Positions 1 through 11,799 of a DNA stretch of 64,000 nt are shown here, in pieces. Positions within the stretch are counted from its first letter, which is position 1, and every line of letters begins with the position of its first letter. Origin of the DNA: Antilocapra americana (lineage: Eukaryota > Chordata > Mammalia > Artiodactyla > Antilocapridae); the NCBI GenBank assembly GCA_007570785.1, contig ML664161.1, positions 44,906,938 through 44,970,937 on the forward strand, given 5' to 3'. The notes under the pieces were generated by a model. The model saw only the letters and a program-made list of their open reading frames with translations. It made no database searches and was not told the origin of the DNA. The position numbers were made by a program, and so were the translations under genes.

Positions 1-526
1 ATTCTTGTCTTGTTGGAAGTGGCTCTGGTCGCAGTGCTGGCGGGGGTCTGTTCCAAGCTTGAGTGTTGATTTGGTGGTTTTGGATAAGTTTTTTCTTTCT
101 CTTCTGCTTTTTTTGAGACACTGATACAAATTCTGACCTTCTGTGAGGGTTAATTCATTCAGTCAATTTGAGGGGCTTTGTATATTGTACTTATATTTAT
201 TGGGCCCTTTCTAGTTCCAAATGGGATTTGGAACACTGCTTGATTATCTGCTTCCTTCCAATTTTGCAAAGAACAACAGAAGTTCCACTAAGACCTTAAA
301 AGGAGAAATTCTCTTGACCCAGATCCCTGATTCCTTGCGGAGTGTGGTTTGTCGAAAACCCTTGTAGGGAAACTCCGGTACATACACAAAAAGTGTTTTA
401 AAAAAATCACTCTACTTTTTCCCTTCTTCATCCCTTCTCCCATGATGGATAAAAATTCTACAAATTTTTGGGACTTTAAGGGGTGCAGAAATGCAGAAAT
501 TTCACCTACAGCAGTAAAAATTCTAT

Positions 527-727
527 GATTTTTAAGGCAGGTTAATTGGAAGCAGAGGGACAACATACCCAGAAAATTATAAACTCTAGATTTTGGAAGC
601 TTGGGTCTCTTAGGAGATGACATCATGATGTGTAAAGAGCATAAGATTCACCACTCATCCAAGTGTTCAGTTTATAATTTTCTAGGTATATTGTCCCTAT
701 GCTTCCAATTAACCTGCCTTAAAAATC
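527..727. repeat. Imperfect inverted repeat, 58-bp arms
   Basis: Positions 527-584 and 670-727 are reverse complements with about 55 of 58 positions matching, separated by an 85-bp spacer. The similarity stops sharply at both outer ends. Both arms encode the same chance peptide on opposite strands, which is how the repeat was spotted. I do not recognise the family: a small non-autonomous DNA element or an inverted duplication are both possible. Confidence 0.9.
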
Positions 728-1944
728 TCTCACCCATGAAAATAACAAGAGCAAGTAGCCCTATCTCCACTTCAGTGTTGTCTTAATCACCTTTTGTGCC
801 AAGCGCTTATCTTCCCTCCTGTTGTTTCACAACAATCCCATGATCTAAATACTGTAACTATTCTCACGCTAATGGAGACCAGTCAGTCTAATGGAGATCA
901 AATAACTTTTGTCACTGAGTTAGTGTCAGTGATGCTGAAAGCTTGGCCTCTTTGCACTGGTGCTGAATCAAATCTTAGAAACAGTTTTGGGTGTCAAAAC
1001 AGTCGTTTTACATTTACCGTATTTTTTCAATTGCTTGAAATAAACAACCTTTTTGAGTATTTAAATGATCCATAAGTTTAATAAGTTAATCTTGTAAATA
1101 CGGTGAAGTTTTCTCAAATGTTCCAGTAACTGTATATGCTTAGCAAGATTTCAACCTAAAACCATACAACTAAACCACATACTCAATCACACTTCCTAGT
1201 TTGGAGTTTCAGGGCTATCATTTTAAGCCAGATACTCTTTTACATTTCACAGGAACGTAAATTCATAAAGAAAATCAGGATCCTTCTTAGAAAAATATAT
1301 TACTACTATAATTTTAATTCTTTCCAAACTTCCTCTTCTTAATTCTAAATCTTCCAGGACTGAAAGATGTATACCTATTGAACCAACCCATTAAACTCAG
1401 ATGGCCTGATCTGTAAAGCAGACAGTTATCATCTAGCTCATTGATATTTACAACTCAGTATTTAGGCCAGCCATGAGACCTGCAGTTACAGACATTATGA
1501 TGAATTATTCGTGCCATTTCCAGGCAGAGGTTCTTTTTATAATCACAATGTCATGGGTTTCAAAACTTCAAAGGAAAAGCTGGCATTATCCACTTTTGTT
1601 CACTCACAAAGCTTGCAATGCTCATTCAAGTTGATCACTGATTTGTATTTGCATTTTTTTGTTCTTAAGAAATTATACATATTTTGCATCTAAAGTCTTT
1701 TGAACTAGATAGGGCCCTACAACACATAAGCAAATGTATTTTCCTTCCAGTGTCAAAGGCTACAAGTTCTTATATTCACTGCTGTTTCAGGAATATACAT
1801 CTCTTATGGATATTCAGAATGGCCTATGATTATAATTTAGATGTCCTGTGGCTATCTATGACTTATGGTCACAACTCATGGAATCATTGTACTGATAATT
1901 ATCATTGATCTTAAAAATTAAAGTGGAATAGTATATTACTTTAA

Positions 1945-2150
1945 GACAACCTTGAAGTTGATTCCTGGTTTTCTACTTATCAGCTATGTGACCTTGGACT
2001 TATTGCTTAATCTCTTTGGGCTTTAGTTTTTTCATTTGCAAAATGGAGATAATAAGTTTATCTATTCTTAAGATCATTATGAAAGGTAAATTCAATACTA
2101 AAGGTAATGATAGCTTAGAACTTAGCCCAAAGCAAGTAATTAATAAACAC
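1945..2150 (+). repeat. MIR SINE relic
   Basis: Shows the MIR core order: 'cagctatgtgacctt', a 'tttcatttgcaaaatggag' tract, then a lagging 'gcttagaac' and 'taaacactggttatta' tail. Diverged, sense orientation. Confidence 0.7.
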
Positions 2151-3489
2151 TGGTTATTAGTAGTATTAGGGGCTGTTTATTCAAGTCCTAGTTAGAGAAC
2201 TTTGTCATCAAAGGAGAGCAGAGGAAACTTAATAAACACCTTCAGAACTGAAACCCAGGCAAAGAGAACTGAATTTTTTTCTTTCTTTTCTATATAACAG
2301 CTCTATAAATAAACTAGTATCCAAATGGGAATTTTCCTTCAAATTTGCTAAGTTGGTGGGTCTACACAGCCTGGTTTCAGCTGACCAGACTGAAGCCAGT
2401 CTAGTCTTTAGTGACACTCATCTGGTTCAGGCTATAATTATCTCTCTCTAAGACAGAAGCCCCAAAGAGTGGGCACATGCACACTAATTTGGGAATGCCA
2501 GTTAAGAGAAGCAAACACATACATAGCTTGAAGTTTTTATTTACTGACACGCTAAAGTGACAGAAAAACAATTTATCCAAAGTAAGGATCTGGGCCACAT
2601 TCACATCTTTTCTTCCACAGAAGTAGTTCCATTAACATTTGTTCCTTCAGGGCTGGGAGCTGGGGCCTTGGATCTTAATATGAAGGTCTGTGGGATAAAG
2701 AATCACCACTTAGGGCAAACGACCCTCTCTCCGTTGTGTCTGCCACAAGTCTCAGATCTCAGCCCTCTTTAATCTGAGAGCATTCAGTGGTGCACACAGG
2801 TAAACAAGCCAAAATAGACCTCGCTTAAAATAGCTCCCTCCAGAATACCCTGCAGCTCTGTATGGGGGCCAGAAATGCTGGCCTGGTGTGGGTGCTGGCT
2901 GGGAAGGGGTGGGGGTGGGGGGTGCTGGTCTCGCAGGCCTCAAAGGAAGCAGGGAAAGCACAGGAGACCGTCTTCTGTGATCCAGCAATAGTCCCGTTCC
3001 CTTTCCCAGGAAACCTCGGACAGTCTCAGACTCTCCTCTCCCCTCCTTTGTGCCAGATACATTCATCTTCTATCCTCAGTGGAGATTTAAGTTTTTCTTT
3101 CCCTTTGAAGAAAAACAAGTGGAGGAAGCTAACGTAATGTCACAGCAAGCAGCTCTTGGCGAGTCTTGCTAAGGCGCCCATTCAGAGGTTGTATTTCATC
3201 AGACTATCATTTTCTCTCATTCACCCAAACCACTATTCCCCCAAGAGGCCATTTTCTTTGGGATTGAAAACTCTCCTGTTCGCTGAAAGGCTGGAAGGGG
3301 CACAGGGAGAGAAACCATGAATAAAAGCTTCTGGCTCCCTGAGTGCGCTGACACCCTGCAGCCAGCAACACTGAAGGCAGAAAGCAGAAGCCCTTTCTCC
3401 AGTGAAGGTGGACTTTGAGACAACTGCACTCAGCCTCTCTCCTTCATATCCGCTTAGGGACCCTGACAGCTCCCACCAAGCTTTAGCAC

Positions 3490-3645
3490 CTCTGAGAGGG
3501 GTAGACCAGGGAAAGCACTGGACCAGGAGTTAGAGAAATCTGAATTTTGGTACCACCTCTTAGATTTACTAGTTAGGCAAGTCACTTCACTTCTCTAAAC
3601 CTTGTTTTTTATCTGCAAAGTGGGGAAAGCAAGCCATGCCCTCCA
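3490..3645 (+). repeat. MIR SINE relic
   Basis: Contains the MIR-like 'ggcaagtcacttcacttctc' followed by a 'tatctgcaaagtgggga' tract. Diverged. Confidence 0.6.
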
Positions 3646-3670
3646 TGAACTCCAGTGAGGAATGTATGTT

Positions 3671-3940
3671 TTTTAATTTTTAATTATTATTTATTTACTT
3701 GTTTATTTTTGGCTGCACTGGGTCTTCGTTGCAGCACAGACTGCTCTCTAGTTGTGGTGTGTGGGCTCCAGGGCGTGTGGGCCCAGTAGTTTCGGTTCCC
3801 AGGCTCTAGAGCATAGGCTCAATAGTTGTGGAGCATGGGTTTAGTTTCTTGGAGGACGTGGGATCTTCCCAGGTCAGATCTTCCCACGTCTCCTGTGTTG
3901 GCAGGCCAGTTCTTTACCACAGAGCCACCAGAGAAGCCCT
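3671..3940 (-). repeat. CHR-type (tRNA-Glu derived) artiodactyl SINE
   Basis: On the minus strand the element begins with a 'gggcttctctggtggctc' type head and runs into A-rich sequence at 3671-3700. The central 'ggctgcactgggtcttcgtt' tract on the plus strand is typical of cetartiodactyl CHR SINEs. Confidence 0.75.
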
Positions 3941-4188
3941 CCAGTGAGCAATGTGTGTTGTGTAGGTGAAAGCAAGCCATAACATGACACACAAACATAA
4001 GGATTAAATCGATTATCATATGGCATCATGATAGATAATGTCCAGGATCTGTTAATGGACAATGGACATTACCCATCTGTCAGACAAAGTTCTAAATCTA
4101 AAGCCTGCAGACTAAGACACTGTCCATATCTATGCCAACACATGGGTGACTTACACTGATGGATTTTCGAGTTTAATTCTTTCTTTAA

Positions 4189-4347
4189 AAAAAATATTTA
4201 CTCATCTGACTGCCTGGGTCTTAGTTGCAGTACTCTGAATGTATAGCTATGGCATGTGAACTCTTAGATGTGGCATGTGGGATCAAACCCAGGCCCCCTG
4301 TGTTGGGGGTGTGGAGTGTTAGCCATAGGACCACCAAGGAAGTCCCT
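4189..4347 (-). repeat. CHR-type SINE, shorter and older copy
   Basis: Same layout as the copy at 3671-3940, with the 'gggacttccttggtggtcc' head at the right end and a poly-A tail read as T-poor/A-rich sequence on the left. Confidence 0.7.
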
Positions 4348-4369
4348 AGAGTTTAATTCTTATTACACC

Positions 4370-4535
4370 TCTTTGAGGTAATGCTCTTTTTGATTCTAAA
4401 GCGAAGGAAAAACTATGACTTAGATGAACAGAGTGACATGCTCAAGGAGCCCAAAAAAGGTAGCAGTGAGAAAATATAGATCAAATTTCTCGGCTACAAG
4501 ACAAAAGCTCTTTCCACTGCCCAACTGTGTTGGAA
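4370..4535 (-). repeat. MIR SINE relic
   Basis: The reverse-complement MIR pattern is visible: a 'gaggtaatgc' start, an 'acatgctcaagga' block and 'agctctttccactgc' at the end. Confidence 0.5.
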
Positions 4536-5254
4536 CGATAAGAACAGGAAGAAGTTTACTATATATTCTAAAATCCTGTGACTGTAGGTTTAGCTCCATT
4601 CTACTTCTTAGGGGTACTCTATAAGTAATGGTTCTTACTATGATGATAGGGTACATCTTAGAACTAGCATTTGCCCCTGGAAGAACCACTCACTACTGAG
4701 GAAGGTACATAGAACTTTATTTTTCCAGGAACCTTGCTTGACCCTTTAAGACACTTTTCTATTTTCCTTCTTGCTGTCACTGCCATCTACTTAAAATTCA
4801 GTTCTTTTTTTTTTTCTGTACTATTTCCTGTCCATATTCACCACCACCACCACCACCCCTGCCAAACCCGAGGGAATTCGACCAGAACTTGAGTTTTCTT
4901 CAGTTCATTCCTTTATTTCTGTTGCTATAATTTGACAAACAATTTCGGCTATTTTTCATCATATCTGAGAATTTCTTCTCTCCCTAAGTGACCTCATCAG
5001 GCATGGTGACCAGACTCATGCCTGACACATCATGCAAATGCTACAGTAGGCAGCCCATGAAGTTATAAAGGAAAAAGTGTAAGAAATGTGGTGATACAGT
5101 TTAATGTCAGGCTTTGAGGAGCTATGACATAGTTCTAAGGTTACTGTTTTTTATTCAAGGCACAGGAAAAAAGTGACAGTCGATGTTACTCTGCTTTTTC
5201 ACACTGGCTTCTATTGTTTGAGGCAGTCATTGTGGTCTTCTACTTCTTTTCCAG

Positions 5255-5358
5255 GTTCCGTTGGAGGAGGCGGTTGCTGGTGATCTCGGCCCCTAATGAT
5301 GAAGACTGGGCCTATTCACAGCAGCTCTCTGCCCTCAGTGGTCAGGCATGCAATTTTG
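5255..5358 (+). CDS. CCDC80: CCDC80 internal coding exon (C-terminal region)
   Basis: CCDC80 (DRO1/URB/SSG1) is a secreted, matrix-associated glycoprotein linked to adhesion and adipocyte differentiation. This exon follows a 'cttttccag' acceptor, and the donor 'gtgagt' starts at 5359. Base 5255 is the third base of a codon split across the preceding intron, and the exon ends with one base of the next codon. It encodes a basic turn followed by LLVISAPNDEDWAYSQQ, the start of the last of the repeated DUF4174-type domains of this family, a thioredoxin-like fold as known for the family. Earlier exons, which hold most of the roughly 950-residue protein, are outside the window. Confidence 0.95.
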
Positions 5359-7805
5359 GTGAGTGGGAAGCCTCGTCATCACTGCTTTCCCATACCACCC
5401 TCTTCCTGGTCTAAAATGGAACACAGAAGCTTAGGTCATCCAAATATTCCCCAGCCCAGACTGTAGATTCCCAGACACTTACTCAGTTATACTGAGGATA
5501 AAGTTGCTTTCAGACTGGAATCTTAGTCAACTGGGGTCTGTTTTTCTTTTTTCCTTTTTCATATTCTGCCTCTCAGGTTTTTTTATTGAAATGTTTGAAA
5601 ATACCTGCTGCTTTACTTACAGTGATCTGTATTATGTGTATTCTTGTTTGCTTGTTAAAAATTTGTCTCAAGATCATAAAACTCAGATACCATTAATTAC
5701 TTAGGTAATAATTAGGTACCAACGCTGAGTACTTTTCCATAGATTTAAGTATTTTTTTGTAAGACAGGAATGGCTTTGAGAATTAATGAGTGAATTGAAC
5801 CCCACTGTACTATGATACCAGTCCCTTTGAAAGGATTTTGATATCTAACTAAGCACTGGGAAGATAGCAAGATTTGTTAAACAGTGCCTTATGCTTTAAG
5901 ACAAGTAGGTCAAAGAGAAGTGTTGTTTATTATTACTACCATTATTTGCAGTGAATTGCTCAGTGTTTTGAAAATTAATGTATGTTTTCTTTACCAAACA
6001 TTATTATCCTAGTGGTCAGAAAGGGCTAATACTATTCTGAATATGTAAATACAGAAAGGAAATGCATAATAAATAAAACATTATTAATAAGTTCAGTGTT
6101 GAACCAGAGAGATAGTGGTAATTTCAAAAGTTGGAATCACTACAAAAATTTGATTTAAGATACACCTCTGCAGAGGAAGAATTTTTGAGGGTCAGGAGAG
6201 GGGTGGAAAGTAGCTAGTGGCCACAAATTTAAAACTTCATAATTGGAACATAGATGAATCCACATTATTTTGATATTTCTATTAAGAAGAAGAATCATTT
6301 ATTAGTTATAAAGCTGTGTTTGATTTATAAAAGGGAGGGGTGGTTGTATAAGTTTTGTAAAACATTAACAGAGACTGGGTCCTTGCTATGACCAGATATC
6401 TATAAATAATAAATACATTTCAGTTTTAAGATGTAAAATAATAACTCAAAAAAGGGCAGAAAACAAGCTTATAATAGTAAGAATAATTAAAAAATTTGTA
6501 AATGTGTATTTATACTCATTATCAAGATTAATGCTTTAAAAATGTATGTAAGGACGATTTGATGGTGCCAGTATTTTTAGGCATACTTTAAATTATTAAT
6601 AGCCACCAACAGTGGTGGGTAAGACAAAAGTTCTTAGAGCAGTTAATGACCCTCCATGATATGAATGTATAAATAAGATCATGGCCTGCTAATTTTCTAA
6701 AGACATCTTTGCAGCAGCTATTAGGTGATATTTCATTTTGAATCGCTACACAAAGAGTCTAAGTCAAACTCTTTTGTAGTAGATAGGAAATGTGAACAAG
6801 TCATGTTTTAAAGGGATAATTAAATTTATGATCTTCCCTTTTGAAAACATGACTTAACATGCAGAACAAAAATGCTTCACTTTTCTGGGAGAAGAGTAAA
6901 GCCCATAAAATTTTTTTGGAATAGCATTTTGCCTGAATTTCAGCTCTTCTTTAAAAGAGCCCTCCATGGTGGCTTTTAGTTTTCTCTCCTGGACAATCAA
7001 CACTGTCAACGCTCATATTTATTATTAATTGTTCCAAGTTACTACTGTGACTAGGCTCGGATTTTGTCCAAAACCATGAAATCTAAATAGGATGACTCCA
7101 TAGCCCCTTTGCCCTCCTATGTTCTTTTTCCTGAATCTTTTCATAAGGGCTTCATCTTCAAAAGAATTCCAGCAAGCTACCAAGCCGTGACCTTGTTTCC
7201 TTTCCTGAAACTTTAGCTGAGTGAGGGTGGGTGGGAAGCAAGCTGTGCCTCCCTCAGTGCTACCCCTTTGAGTATTCTAAAAAAGTGATAAAAACCCGCC
7301 CATTGAGCAGACAAACTTTCTTTGAGGAAGCCAGAACAATTTCTTCAACAATCACATTGGCTTGCTATGTAGTCTTTTCTTTGAGAGAAAATTAAATTAT
7401 CCATGTAAGCTGTTATAACATCAGCTGTGACATTTTTGCAGAACACTGATCAGCTTAGATCATCTCAGATATTTTAAAGTTCCAATGGCTTCATTTTTGT
7501 TTTGTCGTTTAATAGAGTGAGAATCACAGTTTAAGAGCAAAATCTTCTTTGTCAACCTGCAAAAACAAAACTAAAACCACATTTGACCCTGTTGTTAATC
7601 CTAAAATCTGCAATTGGTCTCTTTTCAAGATTTTATAACTGTTTAAATGCATTTTTCATGGAAAAAAACTTTTTGAATGACTTATTTTACCCAATCAGGT
7701 TATGTTTTATATTCTTTTTAAAATTAGAGACTTTAATTGTCAGATATCCAGTCTTTGGAAACAAAAGACTTACTACAGATTCTATGGTTTTCTTTTTTCT
7801 CTCAG
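5359..7805 (+). other. CCDC80: CCDC80 intron
   Basis: An AT-rich 2.4-kb intron between a gtgagt donor and a ctcag acceptor, both frame-compatible. I see no young SINE and no further exon. Confidence 0.9.
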
Positions 7806-7886
7806 GTCTGCGCCACATAACGGTTCTGAAGCTTTTAGGTGTTGGAGAGGAAGTAGGGGGCGTTTTAGAACTGTTCCCGATTAATG
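7806..7886 (+). CDS. CCDC80: CCDC80 penultimate coding exon
   Basis: An 81-bp exon between 'ctctcag' and the donor 'gtaaag'. The split glycine codon is completed by its first two bases. It encodes LRHITVLKLLGVGEEVGGVL, which continues the DUF4174-type domain, and ends with one base of a glycine codon. Length and phase fit the flanking exons exactly. Confidence 0.95.
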
Positions 7887-8025
7887 GTAAAGTTTTGTTA
7901 CTTTAAAAGAGTATAAACTACTGACAAGTTCAGTGAAGTTATATTAATTCATATGTAAGCGGTGGATGTACCCTCAGTTGAAGAAAGGTCACTAAATCCT
8001 CTCTCCTGGTGTGTGCCCCATGCAT

Positions 8026-8050
8026 ATGTGTGTGTGTGTGTATGGGTGTG
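8026..8050. repeat. (GT)n microsatellite
   Basis: About eight GT units, then an imperfect GT-rich extension, inside the last CCDC80 intron. A likely polymorphic marker. Confidence 0.85.
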
Positions 8051-8199
8051 AGAATTTATGTATACACAGAATGTGTGTAGAAGAATGGGAAGGGGAGCAT
8101 AAGCACTCATGTTGTTTTTATTAAAAGAACATTCACAAGTGACAGCAAAGATATTCATTTCTTAATAGAGATATGTAATTCTTTTTTGTCTGCATGGGG

Positions 8200-8285
8200 C
8201 TTTATGGGCTTACAAAGCATTTTCACCCATGTTATCATATTTAATTCTTGTGGTGGTTTTATAAGGCACAAGAAATGAAGTATGT
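8200..8285 (-). repeat. MIR SINE relic (3' part)
   Basis: Reads like the antisense MIR 3' half: 'gttatcatatttaattcttg' followed by 'tttataaggcacaag'. Confidence 0.45.
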
Positions 8286-8560
8286 CCTGCTGTATCAGTG
8301 AACAAGGGATGTCAGAGTTGATCTTGATGTGGCAGTTGATCTTGCCAGGATTAAATAAAGGAATTGGTTTTATATTTTATAACACTCCTGTAAAGAGACA
8401 TGTGCCTCAAAACGTGATCCAGGTTGTAGAACAGCAGGAGCATTTCATTGCTAGTAGTGTGTGGGTTCTTTCTCTGTTCTCACAGTGATTTCTTCTCACT
8501 TGATGCTTTCCTGAGCATTGCCTCTTTAATCCACTGACAACTTTTCTAATCCTATTCTAG

Positions 8561-8907
8561 GGAGCTCTGTTGTGGAGCGAGAAGACGTACCAGCCCATTT
8601 GGTGAAAGACATACGCAACTATTTTCAAGTGAGCCCAGAGTACTTCTCCATGCTTCTAGTTGGAAAAGATGGAAATGTGAAATCCTGGTATCCTTCTCCA
8701 ATGTGGTCCATGGTGATTGTGTATGATTTAATCGATTCAATGCAACTCCGGAGACAAGAAATGGCCATTCAGCAGTCACTGGGGATGCGCTGCCCAGAAG
8801 ATGAGTATGCAGGCTATGGTTACCATAGTTACCATCAAGGATACCAGGATGGTTACCAGGATGACTACCGTCATCATGAGAGTTACCACCATGGATATCC
8901 TTACTGA
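8561..8907 (+). CDS. CCDC80: CCDC80 terminal coding exon with stop
   Basis: Acceptor 'cctattctag' ends at 8560, and the TGA stop is at 8905-8907. The exon encodes the end of the domain, with EREDVPAHLVKDIRNYFQ, then VGKDGNVKSWYPSPMWSM and a short amphipathic segment. It then moves into an unusual low-complexity tail of about 32 residues made almost only of Y, H, G, Q, D and S. The tail ends at the native C terminus (HHGYPY), so it is part of the normal protein rather than a readthrough. The encoded sequence agrees with mammalian CCDC80 as I know it. Nothing suggests a pseudogene: introns are present, the frame is open and the stop is in the expected place. Confidence 0.97.
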
Positions 8908-9065
8908 ACAGAAATATGTAACCTTAGCCCCAGCCAGTTTCCCCTGCAGCTGTTAAAGTCACATGTGGTCAGCTACATAAAGGAGAGTTCTTCCACACTG
9001 CCTGCACTCCCTGCCTTTTTCTTTCAGTGTTCTTCCAAGATTAAATAAATAGCAACATTTTGCCT
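8908..9065 (+). other. CCDC80: CCDC80 3' UTR (short form)
   Basis: Runs from the stop codon to shortly after the canonical AATAAA at 9044-9049. A longer form cannot be excluded, because another AATAAA lies near 9625. Confidence 0.6.
9044..9049 (+). terminator. CCDC80: Polyadenylation signal AATAAA of CCDC80
   Basis: A canonical hexamer 137 bases after the stop, followed within about 15-40 bases by T-rich and GT-containing sequence. Confidence 0.65.
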
Positions 9066-10889
9066 ACTCCTGAGTTGTCAAGAGACCTTAAATCATAAAG
9101 ATGTTTAAAAGAATTGCTTCTCTAACTGGAGAATAAGTATTTATACCTCTGTTTTACTTTTTAAAAAGTTTTGATTGTTAAGTGAAAACTAGGATTGCTG
9201 AAGATCACAGCACAGATGTTTTCAAATAAACATCTGAGCAGATGGAGCAGACAGAGCAGATAGCGTCTTAACCCTTTTTGAAATGTCAGTCTAAAAATGA
9301 TTAAGATGGCTCTGCTTTGTACTGTGAGTTTCTTTCCTGAAGCTTGATTCCAGAGGAGTCCAGTGATAGTGACTCCCAAAGCCAGGGCAAATACCAAACG
9401 CCACTTTGTTACCATAGCTACTTCCTGCCCTGTTTCTCTTATCTTTATTGTCAGGGGAAAGGAAACCCTCAATCACCTCCAGAACTGGCTGTGCAGCTAA
9501 AGGTGACACTTTTCAGAGTTCCATCAGGTACCATGGAATTCCCAGCATGGGAAACCTTGACTCTTAACACTTGACTTCCTGGGCATGCTTGCTAATGGGC
9601 CCATTACACACTGGCACCTTGTAAAATAAAATTACAAAGGAGATTATTTCCAGGCATTCTTTTTTTCTTCAAAGGAAAATGTTCCTAAATTACAGTGGAT
9701 AAAATTACAACTGGAGTGTAAAATATAATCCTTGTCTTTGAAATAGAGCATTTATTTTCACATATGGCATACAAACTAAATATTCTCCCTTCTTCCCTCC
9801 CTCTTTCCTCTCCTTCCTTCTACACTATTTTACTTTTTACCAGCAAACAATGACCAAGTAATATGTATGAGTTTGCCCAAAGGCAGACAGGCAGAGTCCC
9901 TGGATTTTAGCATCCTGACAGTGCCAGTCTCTGTCAGTAATGGGGACGCTTTTTTTTTTTGTCACTGTTATTAAAATAAATGTTTCAAATAATCTTGATT
10001 ATTGGTTATTGACTCTAATGAGCCCAGATATTAATAACTGCATTCAAGTCACATGTGAATACTACTAGCATTTAACTTAGTTGTGCTTGTTTGCACAAAT
10101 CTGTCTTTTACTTCGTCTGAATTTTCTTATAATTACAGTAAAAGTGGAATTTCTACCTCAGATGAACTTGAGGGATTACTTGTTTTGCCCCTTATTCTCC
10201 ATAAAGACGATTCATTCTTACCTGTTCTACAGGTAACTGAAGTTCAGAAAGTACAAGTGACTTCAGAGCATACTTTTCTTATTGTATAAATTATACTTCC
10301 AGTTCACGCCTCCTTCCATGGTGAGGATCTTTCCTCCTTTTTGCTAGAACAGTCTGTACCACCTGCTTGAGGAGGGCAGGTGCAAGAGCCAGGCTGATAT
10401 GCATTGCTCTTAAATTGTTGGCAAGGTGAAGCATAGCTTAAAATTGCCAATAAAAGTGGATTTCTTTATTATTGCCTCTGAAATTACATAGGGGTAAAAT
10501 CAAAGTAAGGGGCCCAAATTAAATGTCCTCAAATCCTAGAATCTGGAAAAATACATAGTAAATCTTAGCAAATGGGAGAGCTGAAGAATAAGGTAACCCA
10601 AATCTCTGTTTTCTAGGACTATAGATCTGGTAGTTGGAAGTCTGGGTATTGTTTTTTTTTTTTTTTTTAATTTTAAAAACATTTCCTTCCCCAAACAGCA
10701 ACAACAACAAAAAAGGTAAAATACAAACAAATTCTAATTTTTGAGAAAGATTATGGAATTATGGTATTTCAAAAGAAAAGCACCCAACTCAATTAGGGAA
10801 ATCTGAAAGACTGAAAAGAACACTGCCTCACCCAAGTTGCCATAATTCCCTTCCATAAAATTCCAAGAACTGTTTTTCATCAGAGAAGT
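9066..10889. other. Intergenic sequence
   Basis: Mostly unique AT-rich sequence. It holds a polypyrimidine tract at about 9782-9825, poly-T runs near 9950 and 10651, and a possible MIR relic near 10200-10280. No gene was seen. Confidence 0.6.
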
Positions 10890-11130
10890 CCCAGGGCTCT
10901 AAAAGTGAGATGAAAGGGTTAGTCGCTCAGTGGTGTCTGATTCTTTGCGACCCCATGGACTGCAGACTGCCAGGCTCCTCTGTGCACGGAATTCTTCAGG
11001 CAAGAATACTGGAGTGGGTAGCCATGCCCTTCCGCAGGGGATCTTCCCAACCCAGGGACTGAACCCAGGCCTCCTGCTTTGCAGGCAGATTCTTTACCAT
11101 CTGAGCCACAAGGGAAGCCCAGGGCTCTAA
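10890..11130 (-). repeat. Bov-tA type SINE with 13-bp target-site duplication
   Basis: The tRNA-like head lies at the right and the 'gcgaccccatgg' block at the left. Perfect direct repeats CCCAGGGCTCTAA flank it at 10890-10902 and 11118-11130, marking a retrotransposed insertion. Confidence 0.93.
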
Positions 11131-11799
11131 GGTGAATATTAATTCAGCAGAGAGATTCTTCCCCTGCCATAGAGGCTGGTGGCCCAGGCACAGCAGAGTC
11201 GGTGGAGCTCGCTGGTCTCATCCTCTAGATTATAGTTGATAATGAAGTGCACACCTCAACTCCTGAAACCTTGAGCATAAAAATAGCTCAGGGCCATGGT
11301 GAACGATGGCCATGGCTGACCCTGATGGATGATCTCAGTCCTTAGCAGTGTATGGAGATTCCAGAAAAAGAGAAGCCTCTTGCAAAGAACCTCTGTCCTC
11401 ATCTGTGCCATCACTAATTCCCCTTTGCCTACTGAAGAATCCTTTCCACTCTGTGGCTGCTTTGTGGTTTGGGGTGTGCAGATAGAGGGTGTGGTCAGTG
11501 CATACTCTTCAACTCAGGTAAAATGCTAACTCCTTTCTTCAGTCCTCTCAGAGTTGGTGCAAAGCTCCCAGTGTGAGATTTTCCTCTTAGTTTTGTACAT
11601 GTTGCTAGCTACTAAGAATTCAAGAATCAAAGTTGGGGTCGTGTTTCTTCTGGTCTCAGCCTGTCAATAGTGATGCTATCAGCTAGGAATGCCTGGGGCA
11701 CCCACCTGGGCCTGCATATTTAAGGCTGCCCCCACAGACATTTTCCAATAGGAGCCAATGTTGTGGACTGGCCTTTGTGGTTTGTATCATGATCACAAA
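11131..11799. other. Intergenic sequence, nothing recognised
   Basis: Moderately GC unique sequence without a supportable exon or a clear repeat family. Confidence 0.5.

Larger units (their letters stand above)
1..5254 (+). other. CCDC80: CCDC80 intron (5' part cut by window edge)
   Basis: No exon could be supported upstream of the acceptor at 5254. The stretch holds an inverted repeat (527-727), MIR relics, two CHR-type SINEs, a short CCA run near 4842-4857 and a GC-richer unique block around 2860-3480. The short open frames here have no codon structure that I recognise and are treated as chance. An unrecognised small exon cannot be excluded by eye. Confidence 0.7.

Noticed and set aside
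10930..11120. tRNA genes suggested by tRNA-like heads of SINEs
   Set aside because: These are degenerate tRNA-derived SINE heads with SINE bodies and target-site duplications, not cloverleaf tRNA genes. The same holds for the other Bov-tA and CHR copies.
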